Positions 46,729 to 58,498 of a stretch of DNA of 64,000 nucleotides are shown piece by piece. The position numbers and the translations under genes were made by a program. The DNA is from Panonychus citri (Eukaryota; Arthropoda; Arachnida; Trombidiformes; Tetranychidae). The stretch covers positions 1,178,001-1,242,000 of the forward strand of contig NW_026515539.1 of assembly GCF_014898815.1 (NCBI RefSeq), read 5' to 3'. The notes beneath the pieces are model-generated. The model saw nothing but the letters and a program-made list of their open reading frames with translations, searched no databases and was not told the origin of the DNA. How positions within the stretch are numbered: the first letter of the stretch is position 1; every line of letters starts with the position of its first letter.

Positions 46729-48934
46729 ATCAGCTGAATTAGTTTAATTCCTTCCCTAAATCAACACTCATCATTTACCAGAATTACCATCAATCTATTT
46801 TAATCTCATTTGATTCACTTTTCTAAATTTCCTTCAACTTTAATCATCATCATGATCAAACCAATTTACAGTTAATCATCTTCTTCCTCATGTGTGTAGC
46901 TGCCATAAATCACAGAGAAAAATGAACAATCAATTTAATAATGACCTGAAAACCTCTTTAAAATTATTCTAATTGTAAATCTAAATTAAATTGTTACGAA
47001 AAAAATATCAACAATTCAAGAGAAAAACAATCAATATGAAATAAAGATTAAAATTTTTTTCTACCACAAAACATTTTCAACTGATTGTTCCCAATTAATA
47101 TCAATTGATATAGCAAATTATTAATTTTCAGGAGCAAAATCGTGTAAGTTAATTGCTTCAAATTACAATAGAAACAATTAAGATACAATTAAACTCAACT
47201 GTTTATGATTTTCCATTTTTCTTGTAGGTGTTGTTGTTACATTGGAAAGTGAATCAGCTGTTTAAAGACAATCAATTTGTAAACAATTACAATCGCCCCA
47301 TTAACTTATATAAATACAATTTCATCATCAATTTGAAGTTACAATTAAAATGATGATGATGATGATTAGATGTCAATGCCAAGAAATTAGTGACAAGGTT
47401 ATTGTCATCAATGCGAAAATGGTGACAACTTTATGATCGAGTAAAAGTTTTGCTTCAATAGTCCCTCTCATGTGTCTCGATGTTTAGATCAATTTGATAT
47501 AACAATTAAAGAGTAAATTGTAAATTGTTATTCAATTGATACACTTTCTTTCACCATCATCAACTTAATCATTTACTCCTTTTTTATTTGATTCTAACTG
47601 TCGATAATTATTTTGTCTGTTGACAACGATTCGACCCGATAATCCAATGAACCAACCAAATCGTGGAGATGATCATAATTATTTGTTTCTATTTGGTGAA
47701 CAATTTAATTTACCATCAAGTTAATCATCAAATCAATAATAATAGTAATCAATTTGAAATTAACTAATAATTATTCACAATCAATACCCGACAATTACAA
47801 TATTAATTGTGTCCCTTTCAAGTAACTAAATTACTTAAACTCTTTCACGATTAGGATTAGTAATTAAAATCTCGTATACTCACAGAAAATAATTATCAAT
47901 CTGATTAAAACAGCCCAAACAATTAAGTCTAATGATGATCATCAAAAGCCACGAATTTAAAGTTTTCACAATTGGAAAAAAAAGTTTCGATCTCTTGTCT
48001 CTAATTGTTGTAAATGAATTGTGAATTTGGGACTTTAAAAAAAAAGGTAAAAAATGTTTAATTGTGAGAAAAAAAGTTCGAAAGTTAATTTGATTGTTGA
48101 ATAATAATATAATTTGTATCATCTATTGATAGATGGAATTATTTATGATCCAGCAAATTCTGTGTTTCCGTTTCCCTTTTTTTATTCATCTCGATGATGA
48201 GATTATCTCTTTTCGTTTATTAATTTAGATGAAATTTCGTTAATTTTTATTTTAGAATCAGAAATTATCGTTTATTGTTTTAATTATCGTTTTATTTTAT
48301 ATTTAAATTCGATTATTGATTATTGATGAGAATGATTATGTTCTTTTGGTGGATCATTTCTTTGGAGGGACAATTGTTTTGGCCGAAAACTTGGTTCCAA
48401 TGGAGCCACGAATTCATTTGTGATCTTCAGTTAATCTTTTCTCTTGGATAGATTGTGATCTCTATTTACCTGTGATTTATTTTTAATTGTTTCTCAACCA
48501 AAGAATCTGTATATTGAATGATACGAATGATATATGAGTAAAGAAAAGAAAATAATTAAATAATCAGGTAACAATAATATTCTTCTAATGAAAAGAAAGG
48601 TAAATCAAGATTGTTTTTCGAATGGAAGAGAAAAAAGTTCTTCCTTGTTTGTTACAATTCTTTAAATGAATTAATTGTTCTTGAATATTTCGATAGGCTT
48701 GTTAACCTTTTTTTACCCTTTAATTGTGATCATAATTGTCCTTTTATTTTGTCGGCTAATTCGGTCTGTTTATTTATTTCTATTCTATTGTTTTCATTTC
48801 AGGCTTCAATCCAATGATTGATTATCATGGCTGAAGAGTTAATTGTCAAGCACAATTGTTGCTATTCAATTGGTGTCAGGAAGTGATATGGATTGGTAAT
48901 TAAAAGGAAATTAATTACATTTAGATGATGAAAC
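46729..48934. other. convergent intergenic region between cuticle-like genes
   Basis: Holds the 3' UTR of the RR gene and probably that of the minus-strand SSPY gene; on the minus strand AATAAATAAA lies near 48770. A GATGAT run is at about 47351-47367. No gene is supported. Confidence 0.5.
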
Positions 48935-49534
48935 TTACGGGAATGAAGATGAACTTGGGTATGATGATGAACCATAGCCTAAAGTTGATGCTCCATAAGA
49001 TGAACCATAAGGTGATCCATATGATGATCCGTATGATGAACCATAGGATGAGTATGGTGAAGCTTGAGTGTAGCTTGATGAGTAGGGTGATGCTGATTGG
49101 TAAGGTGATGATGAGTAGGGTGATGATGAGTATGGGCTGGATGAGTAGGGGCTTGAAGAAGCGGCTCCGTAAGGTGATGAAGCGGCAGCGTATGGGCTTG
49201 AAGATGCTACACTTGAGTAGGGTGAGGAAGCAGCGTATGGGCTTGAGGCGTATGGACTCATTCCTGAAGCTGGTGCGTAACTTGGTGAAACATAAGCTGG
49301 ACTGGCATAGCTACCGAAACCAGAATAAGCTGATGGATAAGCGGGATAACCATATCCAGCTGGAGCACCGCCGTTGGAACCAGGGAAACCAGGGAAGGCT
49401 GGAATTGGTACTGGCACAGGGATGAAAGGACCTGGGGAAGCATTTGATGAGCTGTTGTTATTGGCCGCTTGCACGGAGATGAGACATAATCCACAGACCA
49501 AAAGGTTGATGATGATACTTGATTTGGTGAACAT
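48935..49534 (-). CDS. secreted Ser-Pro-Tyr repeat protein (cuticle- or silk-like)
   Basis: An open frame of 199 residues with a signal peptide (SIIINLLVCGLCLISVQA). A Pro-rich segment (PFIPVPVPIPAFPGFPG) and a Gly/Tyr/Ala/Pro part (APAGYGYPAYPSAYSGFG) follow, then many SSPY and SYGS repeats. There are no Cys after the signal. Composition resembles structural cuticle or silk/glue proteins; I assign no family. The listed stop (TAA, 48935-48937) lies within a perfect donor sequence GTAAGT (starting 48938), so the last codons may instead be spliced. An acceptor TCTTCAG further down would add a short tail ending about nine codons later. The TATA box is at 49759-49766. Confidence 0.75.
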   Translation of the reverse strand: MFTKSSIIINLLVCGLCLISVQAANNNSSSNASPGPFIPVPVPIPAFPGFPGSNGGAPAGYGYPAYPSAYSGFGSYASPAYVSPSYAPASGMSPYASSPYAASSPYSSVASSSPYAAASSPYGAASSSPYSSSPYSSSPYSSSPYQSASPYSSSYTQASPYSSYGSSYGSSYGSPYGSSYGASTLGYGSSSYPSSSSFP

Positions 49535-49758
49535 TGTGATTTGTAATTTAAAGAGCGAAGATTTTGTGACGAAAAAAAAAGAAAGAAAATTTCGAAAATT
49601 AAAAGTTAAAGTTTTAAATTAAAAGCTCAGGTAAGAGCGTAATGAGTAAATTAATCCGAATATGATATTGAAATGAAGACTTCACTAAATTGTTGTTGTA
49701 GTTATTTCACTAATCCAGTACTTGAACTATTGTGACAATCGGATGAGCCCCAAAAGTG

Positions 49759-49812
49759 TTTATATACTCATTCTGGACGAAATTTGAGTGAGAGAGAGAG
49801 AGAGAGAGAGGG
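49759..49812 (-). promoter_or_regulatory. TATA box and adjacent CT/GA tract of the SSPY gene
   Basis: On the minus strand, AGTATATAAACAC (TATA 49766-49759) is preceded by a CT tract (49812-49790). Same order and orientation as at the RR cuticle gene: CT tract, TATATAAAC, then the start of transcription. Confidence 0.7.
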
Positions 49813-52800
49813 AAAGATGATGAAGAGTGAAAAAGATACAATCATAACATAATGTTATGTAAACGCAAGGACGGGCATCACTTTCAGGCCAACGGATGAT
49901 CTGCTCAACGGGCCATGAATTGTCAAAATATGTTCCAAAACATGAAGCCCTCCATCCCCCACATTCAGCTTATCGCTCTCTCTCTCCTCCTTATCATCAT
50001 CATCTCCCAATATCAGTGACACTTCTCCGACGAACCGTTTCACACGTATTAACGACAAATCGACTCAAAAAAGATCTCGCTTTCTCTGTCTCTCTCTTTT
50101 TCTCTTTCTTTTTTTGTCGATCTTTTTTTTTGTCATATTGTAATAATAATCTGATGATTTTATCTTATTCTAGGGCTTGGAAGTGTTTATCCCAATCGTA
50201 AAACCATAAAATATTGATCAATAATATTGAACGTTCATTGAAACCTGATTAAAGATGAGGTTCATTGAAGGAATACAAGATTAACATTCACCTGATCCAA
50301 CTGCCACTCAACTGATTAATCTTACAATCAACACTCCAATAATAATAATTGTGATAATAACAAGATTATTATTATATCAACGTGAGAAAAATGATAAACA
50401 CGCGCTGAAAAGTCAATCATTTTGATTGAGAAAATGACAATTTTTTGTCACCTAATCTCTTCTCGTTGTCAACTACAATCACCATAAAGGATTATCGTTA
50501 AAAAGATGAACAACTTGAAATGATAATTTCCATCAATGTTATATTATATTTCGTCCTCTCAAATCCTACAACAATTAAACGGTTAATTGAGTTATTTCTT
50601 GCACTGATAAAATGCTTACTCGAGCTATTAGTTAATGATCATATTGGAAATCATCATAATCATTATCATCAATAGATTGAGACCTTAATTTTCAAGGTAA
50701 ATCAAAGGATAAAGATTAGTGTTAACCTCTAACATTAATATTTGTTTACCTTTTTTTTCATCTCATTAAATAATAGATCATAAATTAATGATGGTAATCA
50801 AAAAACTAATCTAATTGAGTCTGATTATGATGATTTTACTGGATTAAATATAACAAATTGTTTCCATATACATAAAGATGATCAAAATTTGATTGGGATC
50901 AGTGGATTACTGATCAAAAAACTTCATTGTCATTTAAAAGTTTTTTTGTTGATTGTTATGAGTTTTGATTAATCACCTCGATTCCTGATCAATTGATGTT
51001 CAAGGTTAACTGTCTTAATCCAATACCTGATATAATCAAGATTAATCCCTAACCTGTTTAAATCACAATTGTCAACAATTGGGATAACCAATCAAAAGTT
51101 AATACATGACAATGAGACCAATTTAAAGGGTAACAATTAACTTTAATCCAGTAGTAAATTTCATTCATGTCAAATGTCAATTTGATATTCAAACTGATTG
51201 ATAAGTTAATTTTATCTCAATCATTGATCAATTAACTTTCTCGGTCATATTTTTGATTGTCATTTGTTTGTTTTTTTGTTTTTTCACTACAACTTAAATT
51301 GATTGAAAATTGTGTAATTAGTAATTTAAATTAGTTTGGTTTGCTAATTTCATTCATGGTTCAGCAATTAACTCGTATAAACCTTGTTAATGATGAGAAT
51401 TGACAATTTACAAACTAATTCATGTTTTCACTTGATGATAATTAAATTTTTCTTAATGACCAAGTCTCACAATTTGGTTACACAATCTATTTTAAGCTAA
51501 TCCAAAGGGATAATCCTAAATACTTCATAAATCATAAAATTAAATCACTTCTGATCTGTGACATGAAAGAGAAGGAAAAAAAATTAGAATTAAAAAAATT
51601 GAGAGCAACAATCGGACGGTCAAAGGGTAGAAATTGAAGTTGTAACAATTTGTTAATCATCTCATGTGAAAGTTATATTTTTAGGGGAAATCATGTTAAT
51701 TGTAGATGAATTTAATTGTCATATTATTAATCATTGTTGAGTGAGTTTTGGTTAATCCATGAGGTTCGTTAACCAGTAAGAGAAATACAGAAACGGGTAA
51801 TTAACATGAAGAAAATTAATTTAGACCTTAAATTGTTGATTTAATGGTAAAGGCCTCAAAGTTAGTTAATTGTGACCATTTTCATATTAATCATGACAAT
51901 TTAATGATGAAAAGTTGGAAAGACAACATTTTAATTGTAAATAATCAGCTTGTTGCCTTTGATTTAGCAAATTGGATAATGTAACTAACTGTTTTAATTT
52001 ACTTAAATTAACTTGATTTGGTTTTACTAATTTTTTGCAATTTGTTTTTTTTTGTCTTATTGATTACTTAGTTTATTATTATTCTAGTGATTTAGTTAAT
52101 TGTTTGACTGAATATTTAAGGGCAACAATTTAACATTGAATTAGCATCTCATATGTCAAGGATAAGTTTAGTATTTTAATAGTTATGATTAATATTGATT
52201 ACTGACCTTTGATTTTAATCATTAATAGAATTGATTACTTGCTAAATGATTTAGATTTCAATTTGATCAACAATTAAGCTAAATAATTGAAATGATTTAA
52301 GGTCAAATGATGAATGAAATTATTATTATTGACTCTTCATCATTAATCTTGATCAAATTTGTCTATTGGATTAAAATTAGTGATTAATTAATGGTTAGTT
52401 GATTGTGAATAAAATCACTAACAATTTATATCTGATAATCAATTGGTAAGGAAAATATTACAAGATTTTAATTGTTAATGAAACAAAATTAACCTTGATC
52501 ATCGGATTTGATCAATGTTATGATTTATTGATCATTTGATTGACAATAATTAAGATGATGGTAATAATGATTATCCTAATGAATCTGATTTGATTGGAAT
52601 GTTAAACATGATTAGTTAATCGTATATCCTTTAATAGTGAGAAAAGACAATTTATAAATTGTCTCCATAATCCATTAGATTCAGTGAAACATAATTACTA
52701 TTGATCATAATCAAGGTTATGGTGATTAGAGGACAATCATAATCATTAGATTGTTAATCAATGATGAGATGTGTGAGATTTTTACTCAACAATTTAAAGT

Positions 52801-54085
52801 CTTAACTGATTAGATCTTGTACCAAATCAGTTGATTTGTAAATTGTTGTAATCACCGAAATTGATCAACTTATTTTACTTACAATTAACTAATGGATAAA
52901 GTTTGTTGTATGACTTTTTGTTTTAATCATTTGTTGTTAACATTTGATGGTTAATAAATTGTAACTGTTATATTAAAGATGATGTTAAATCATGTTAATT
53001 AGAGCAAATCAAAAACTTGCCATCTTTAATGACAATTAAACGGCGCAATAACAATTATAGTTAAACTTGGTGGTGATTAAAATCTTAAGCCTAAATGTAA
53101 GGGTTTGATTGTTGTGACAATTAAGTAAATTAACAAAGTTTGCAAATTTGTAGTTGGAAAAATTTTGCTTTCTAATCATCAAACAATTTAAATTTGATGG
53201 TTAATTATTTTCCAAACTAAAATCTCAATAATCACAATCAGTTGATTGTAAATAATAATTTTCAAATTTCAAACTAATTGTTTAAAGTCAAGTTCATTAT
53301 CAACAATTGATAAATTGATTGTAATAATTACTAACAATTTATATAAACAATTAAGTTTCACCATTGATAACGCATCAATGGATAATCAGATCAATTGGAA
53401 TCTTTAGTAAAAAAAGTATATCACTTACAAAAGGAATAGATTAATTAACTGTTATCCGGAATTGGTTAAGACAATTAAGACTTTTCATTGATTTCTAATA
53501 ATTAATTTCTCAAAAGTAAACAATTAGTTTTCATCTTCTTGTTGATTGAAATTCCCATAACTGTCTAGTTCAATGATTAATATAAATGATAAGATTGTCA
53601 AGATTTATCTTCTATTGATTTAGGTTGATATTCCAATGTGATACCAAGTTAATTGTCACTGATTAAATTAAATTTAATTTCGTTTCATTCAATTGGCGCT
53701 CATTTAATTTTCTAAGCCACGCCCATCGTTCAGCTGATTTCTTATCTAACCAGAAACATAACATTGACTTCAATGTTTTCCTCTTGATTGTTGATTATTT
53801 TTTTTAGTTCTTGTTAATTGTTACCCTTTGAAATTAAATTTTCGTATTACAAATCTACCTTTGGCCCTAACCATGACTTGGAATCAATTAAATCATAGTC
53901 AACTATGTTAATTGTTAATCTCTAACCATCATCACCTTCATGACTTGATTTATATATTTTTTGTACTAATAATTGTTTTTTTATATGTTAACCTTTTTAT
54001 TTGAATTAATTTATTAATCTTTTGGATTTTTTTTTTAATTGTTGTTACTGTTATTTGTTAAGAGTTACTCTAAGGTTTTGTTACC
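49813..54085. other. 4.3 kb AT-rich intergenic region
   Basis: Contains a pyrimidine-rich stretch at about 49975-50130, then AT-rich DNA with the same AACAATTA/TGATTGT vocabulary as elsewhere. No gene is supported. The VPS41 promoter lies at the right end (about 53.9-54.08 kb). Confidence 0.5.
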
Positions 54086-57000
54086 ATGTTAGAGGCGGAT
54101 TTAGATGATGTCTGGGATTCAGAAAGATCGCCGGTTAATGTTGGTGGACATGATGAACAATCGATTGTCAGTTTGGTTTGCTTTTCTATTCCATTTAGAA
54201 TATTTAATCAATTTGATAATGATAATTCTTTTTCTCATTAATTTATTTCTTCTTTTTGTTTTCCTTACAGGAATCTGAGCCAAGGTTGAAGATCGAGAGG
54301 ATTGAAAATCATATAACTCAAGTACTTCAGAAAGACTCAATCAGCTGTGTTGCTGCTCATTGGAAGGTAAATTTCTTTTGATTTAATCAACAATCAATAT
54401 AAAGTTTTTTACGAGATTTTCATCTTAATTTAATCATTTACATTTAGTATATTGCTGTCGGTACTCGTCTTGGTAAAATTCATATTGTTGACCTGCAAGG
54501 AAATTGTGTCCATGAACGCCTCTCACAACTCAGTTTGGTTGGTTGATTGTGATTTAATCCACTATATCTGTTTATCTTGTATCACAATTAACTCTAATTA
54601 TCTATTCATCATACCTATAGCATACAACTGCAGTTAATTCAATCAGTATTGAAACAAAGGGCGAGTATATTGTTTCTTGTTCTGTTAACAAGGTATTTAA
54701 AATTCATTTGCCATTTAATGATTTGTTTGTCGATAGTTTTAGTTTTTGATTTAATTGTTTTATTTTTGTCTTTCTTTTAGGCTGCCATTTTTGGTCTCTA
54801 TTCAAATGATTGTAATAATACATTCAACTTTGATCGGCCGGTTCACTGTGTTGCCATTGATCCGGCCTTTTGTCGCCCTGGAAGCAATCGTCGTATTGTC
54901 ACCGGCGATGAGAGAGTTGTCCTTCATGAGAAAAGTTTTCTCTCTCGATATAAGTCCGCTTTACTCCATGAGGGTTATGGTCAAATACGTTCAATTAAAT
55001 GGCGAGGTAATCTAATTGCTTTCGCTTCAGACAATGGTATTCGTATTTACGATATGGATGAACGGGTTGTAATCTGTTTCATTGCTCGAGAGTCAGAGCC
55101 AAGTATTACCTTAGATTTTAATCGTAGTTATCTTTGTTGGAAAAGTGATACTGAATTTATCATCGGATGTGCCAATTCAATCAAATCATGTCAAGTTGCT
55201 CGAAGATCAATTAGATCCATAGATGTTGATAAATTACCTTCGAAACAAGTTATCATACCCTCGATGTGTACAATTGGTTCACCCATTTGTGGAATAGCTC
55301 CTTTAGATACTAATGCAATCGTCGTTCTCACATCATCTTCACCTTTAACCGATTCACAATCATCGTCTACTATTGACATCGATACCAATAATTGCCCGAG
55401 GGAAGAAGATGAAAAAGCTAAAGAGAACCCAGAATCTAATCATCCATCCTTGATTATAATTGAATCAGCACATGATGAATATGAAGAGATATCAAATGAT
55501 TCGCTATTTCCTCGAGGATACAGAAATTATAAACACAGTGATTACTCATTGGAATATCTTTCTGAGGATGGGATTTATTTTGTCGTTTGTCCAAAAGATT
55601 TGATTATTGCCAAGCCAAAAGAGGACGATGAAAGGTTAACCTGGTTAATTGAGCATAAATTTTTCGATCAAGCCTTAGACCTCGTTAAAAAGGGTAAAAA
55701 TATCCGTCAACATAATCAACTGTCGATTGGTAAAGCTTATTTGGCTTTTCTCTTTAGTCAATCAACTGATCGAGCTTTTCAAAAAGCGGGTGAACTTTGT
55801 CCCTCGATTTTGGGTAATTCTGTTGACGCTTGGCGAGAGCAAGTTCACGAATTCACCAAATCTGGACATTTAATAGCACTGGCCCCTTTTATACCGATAG
55901 GTGATCCGATTCTCCTTGACATGGAAACATATGAATTGGTATTAAATGATTTCTTGGTAAGAGATTCCAGTGGTTTCCTTCATCTCATCGAAACTTGGCC
56001 TTCGACCGCTTACAATGTTTCCAATATGACGAAAACACTTTTTCAAGCTTATGCCAAAGATCCCGAGAACAAGAAATTATCTCAAGCGTTGGCGCAATTG
56101 TACATTTACGATGGTAAACACGAGAAAGCAGTTTCGATCTATTTAGAGATCGGTGACGGAGAAAAGGTATTCGAACTGATTCGAGACTATCAATTGAATC
56201 AACTCCTTTTAGAAAAATTAGAATCACTAATGGCTGTTAATCCAAATGGAACCTCTAAACTGTTATTGGAACAACGGAAAACCATACAGGTCGATTTCGT
56301 GGTTGATAAATTGAAACATCGACATGATCTCCTTTGGTCTTACCTCGATAAAGTTGTTCAACAAGATGGTGACCTGTGTGCCGTTCATCACGATCTTTTG
56401 ATAACCTTATATGCTCAATATGTGCCCGAAAGGGTTTTACCTTTTCTTCAAAGCTCTAATCATTTCTCTTGGAAAAAGCTCTAAAAGTTTGTGAAAGGTA
56501 CAATCTTATACCCGAAACCGTTTATTTGCTCAGTCGAATGGGTAATTCAAAAGAGGCCTTACATTATATTATCGACAAAATGTCCAACATTAATTATGCC
56601 ATTGAATTTTGTCTAAAACACGCTGACAATGATCTCTGGGAGGATTTGATTTCTTATTCACTCGATAAACCTGAATTTGTTGCCGTCCTACTTTCATCAG
56701 TTGGTACTCATTTTCCCGACCCAGTGGCCTTTATTAGTCGGATACCTAATCGAATGGAGATTCAAGGACTTAAAGATGGACTATTGAAAATACTTCGTGA
56801 TTATCGTGTCCAAATTGCCTCAGAAGAGACTAGAAAACAACTTCTAGTTACTGATTGTTATAAATTGTTGGAGAAATTGAATCGCCATCAAAAAAAGGGA
56901 ACCTTAATGGCCGATGATAAAGCTTGTAATAAATGTTCAAGAAAGGTTCTTAGAAGAGGTCAGTTGATTGTGATTAACTATAATTTTCCATTCTAATTGA

Positions 57001-57266
57001 TTGACTCTTTTGTATCAGATTTGTCTCGTGCCTCGAATATAATTATTTTTAATTGTTCCCATATTTTCCATGAAGAATGTCTACCAATTACCGAAGATGT
57101 AAGTAATTTATTTTGAATTTCTATTCAGAAATTTACTTTTTCATTATGTTGATAATTAGTCGAATTTTGTATTCATCTTTAATTTCTCTCTTTTTCCCGT
57201 AATTACCAGAGGTTCGTTTGTAGTGTTTGCCGGATTAATATTGGAAATTTAATCTCTCAAACTTAG
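54086..57266 (+). CDS. VPS41: vacuolar protein sorting 41 (HOPS complex subunit), one apparent frameshift
   Basis: Seven exons: 54086-54175, 54271-54366, 54448-54537, 54621-54692, 54781-56958, 57019-57098, 57210-57266. The N-terminal beta-propeller (VAAHWKYIAVGTRLGKIHIVDLQ; HEGYGQIRSIKWRGNLIAFA) is followed by the helical CHCR region. A C-terminal RING-like domain has CNKC, CSHIFHEEC and CSVC. VPS41 tethers late endosomes and lysosomes within HOPS. Length would be near 887 residues (human 854). In exon 5 the frame changes at about 56466-56468. Upstream reads LPFLQSSNHFS; the conserved continuation LEKALKVCERYNLIPETVYLLSRMGNS is in the next frame, one base short, and no intron fits. Donors of exons 1 and 3 (GTTTGC, GTTGGT) are weak but frame-required. 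Confidence 0.9.
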
Positions 57267-57513
57267 CATCAACCTCAAAGGTTCACATTGTGCCTTCGAC
57301 CTTTAATGTAGATATCAAACCTCGAGGCTGAATGAGAGTTTGTCTCAATCGGTTAATCTGTTTAAATGATTATCCTCATTATAAAATAATCTATTGGGCG
57401 ATTTTTCTCCCTAATCTTGGAGACTTTTTTATATAAATAGAAGGGTCCAAATCGTATCATATCATTGCCAGTCCTCGATCAATTCTCTTCTCTTCAATTG
57501 TGTCTTCGTCAAA
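57267..57513 (+). promoter_or_regulatory. VPS41 3' end and TATA promoter of the next gene
   Basis: TATATAAATAG at 57430-57440 stands about 75 bases before the start codon of the following gene. The rest is VPS41 3' UTR. Confidence 0.65.
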
Positions 57514-58182
57514 ATGCCAGCTCTCAGTACCTACGAAACTCTTGAACCTTTGATGGTTCCACTCCTAACCGATGCTCTCCTCATTCCAGCTTTTCTCATC
57601 GCCAGGAAATTAGCTTCCGCCATCTTCATGATCGGTGCAGTTCTGTTCATAATCGCGTCAATTTTGTCCAATGCGTTTACAAGTGTCCCTGGTCTTGAAA
57701 TTTCTTCTCATCGAGTGACTCGAGAAACTTCAACTTCCGTTTGGAATTCATTTCAGAATTTAGAAAAAGAAATTCCTTTTCAAGTGAAAAAAGTTCTTCA
57801 ATTTCTAAATTTGGAAAGTGAAGAATGTCCTGAGTTGATTCAATACACTCTGAGTTGTGACGCATATAAAAACTATCCTGAATGGACTTCGATGATGAAT
57901 AACACGCTCGCCGAGAATTCATTTTTCTACAGAGTTCTGGATAAAAATACACAACAATTTGTTGATTCCATAGTTGATGGTGCTTCTTGTGGAATGAAAA
58001 AGTTCAAATGTTCAACAATCGCCTTGTTCCAAGATCTCCTTGAAAGATTCATCACCAAAATGTCCCATCCTGATAAAAGTCAAGTCCCAACAACAACACC
58101 AGAACCAAGATCAACAATTAAATCTTACGAAAAAATCTTATTTTCTATCATCAATTTAGTTAAAAAAAATAAAAACGCATAA
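57514..58182 (+). CDS. unknown single-exon membrane or secreted protein
   Basis: An open frame of 222 residues right behind a good TATA promoter, with AATAAA near 58220. Residues about 34-54 are strongly hydrophobic (LASAIFMIGAVLFIIASIL), either an internal signal anchor or a transmembrane helix. The part after it has four to five Cys (ECPELI, LSCDAY, ASCGMKKFKC) and helical composition (SFQNLEKEIPFQVKKVLQFL). The C-terminus is basic (NLVKKNKN). This layout recalls arthropod proteins with one membrane helix and a small Cys-containing ectodomain, but I recognise no named family. The TATA box suggests restricted, strong expression, unlike its housekeeping neighbours. Confidence 0.75.
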   Translation: MPALSTYETLEPLMVPLLTDALLIPAFLIARKLASAIFMIGAVLFIIASILSNAFTSVPGLEISSHRVTRETSTSVWNSFQNLEKEIPFQVKKVLQFLNLESEECPELIQYTLSCDAYKNYPEWTSMMNNTLAENSFFYRVLDKNTQQFVDSIVDGASCGMKKFKCSTIALFQDLLERFITKMSHPDKSQVPTTTPEPRSTIKSYEKILFSIINLVKKNKNA

Positions 58183-58498
58183 ATTCATTAAAACAGATTC
58201 TATTCATAAACTAGAGTAATTAATAAAAGTAATATTCATTTAACTCAATTGTCTCACCAATTTATTAATATTAAGAAAAAAAAATTAAATTCGAGTAACA
58301 TTTTCGTGAGAAAACATCAGATGTCGCTGGTGTTCCCTATGGACGAATGTGATTGGCTAAGAGAAAGTGTTTACTAAAATTGTAACATAAATTGTCAGTT
58401 CAAATTTAATTTTCTTTTGTTTTGTGTCTCATTTATCAATTCAATCGTTAATTTGTTTTAATTTGGTTAAGAATTTATGATTTGCTTGTTGGTTTATA
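58183..58498 (+). promoter_or_regulatory. RFWD3 promoter region with AGATGTCGCTG word
   Basis: Contains AGATGTCGCTG at 58319-58329 and an ATTGG (inverted CCAAT) box at about 58352. Related words occur upstream of RPB9 and between CWC21 and MSH2. Confidence 0.45.

Noticed and set aside
48925..49425. Met- and Lys-rich plus-strand open frame
   Set aside because: Shadow of the SSPY gene on the other strand; no protein-like composition of its own.
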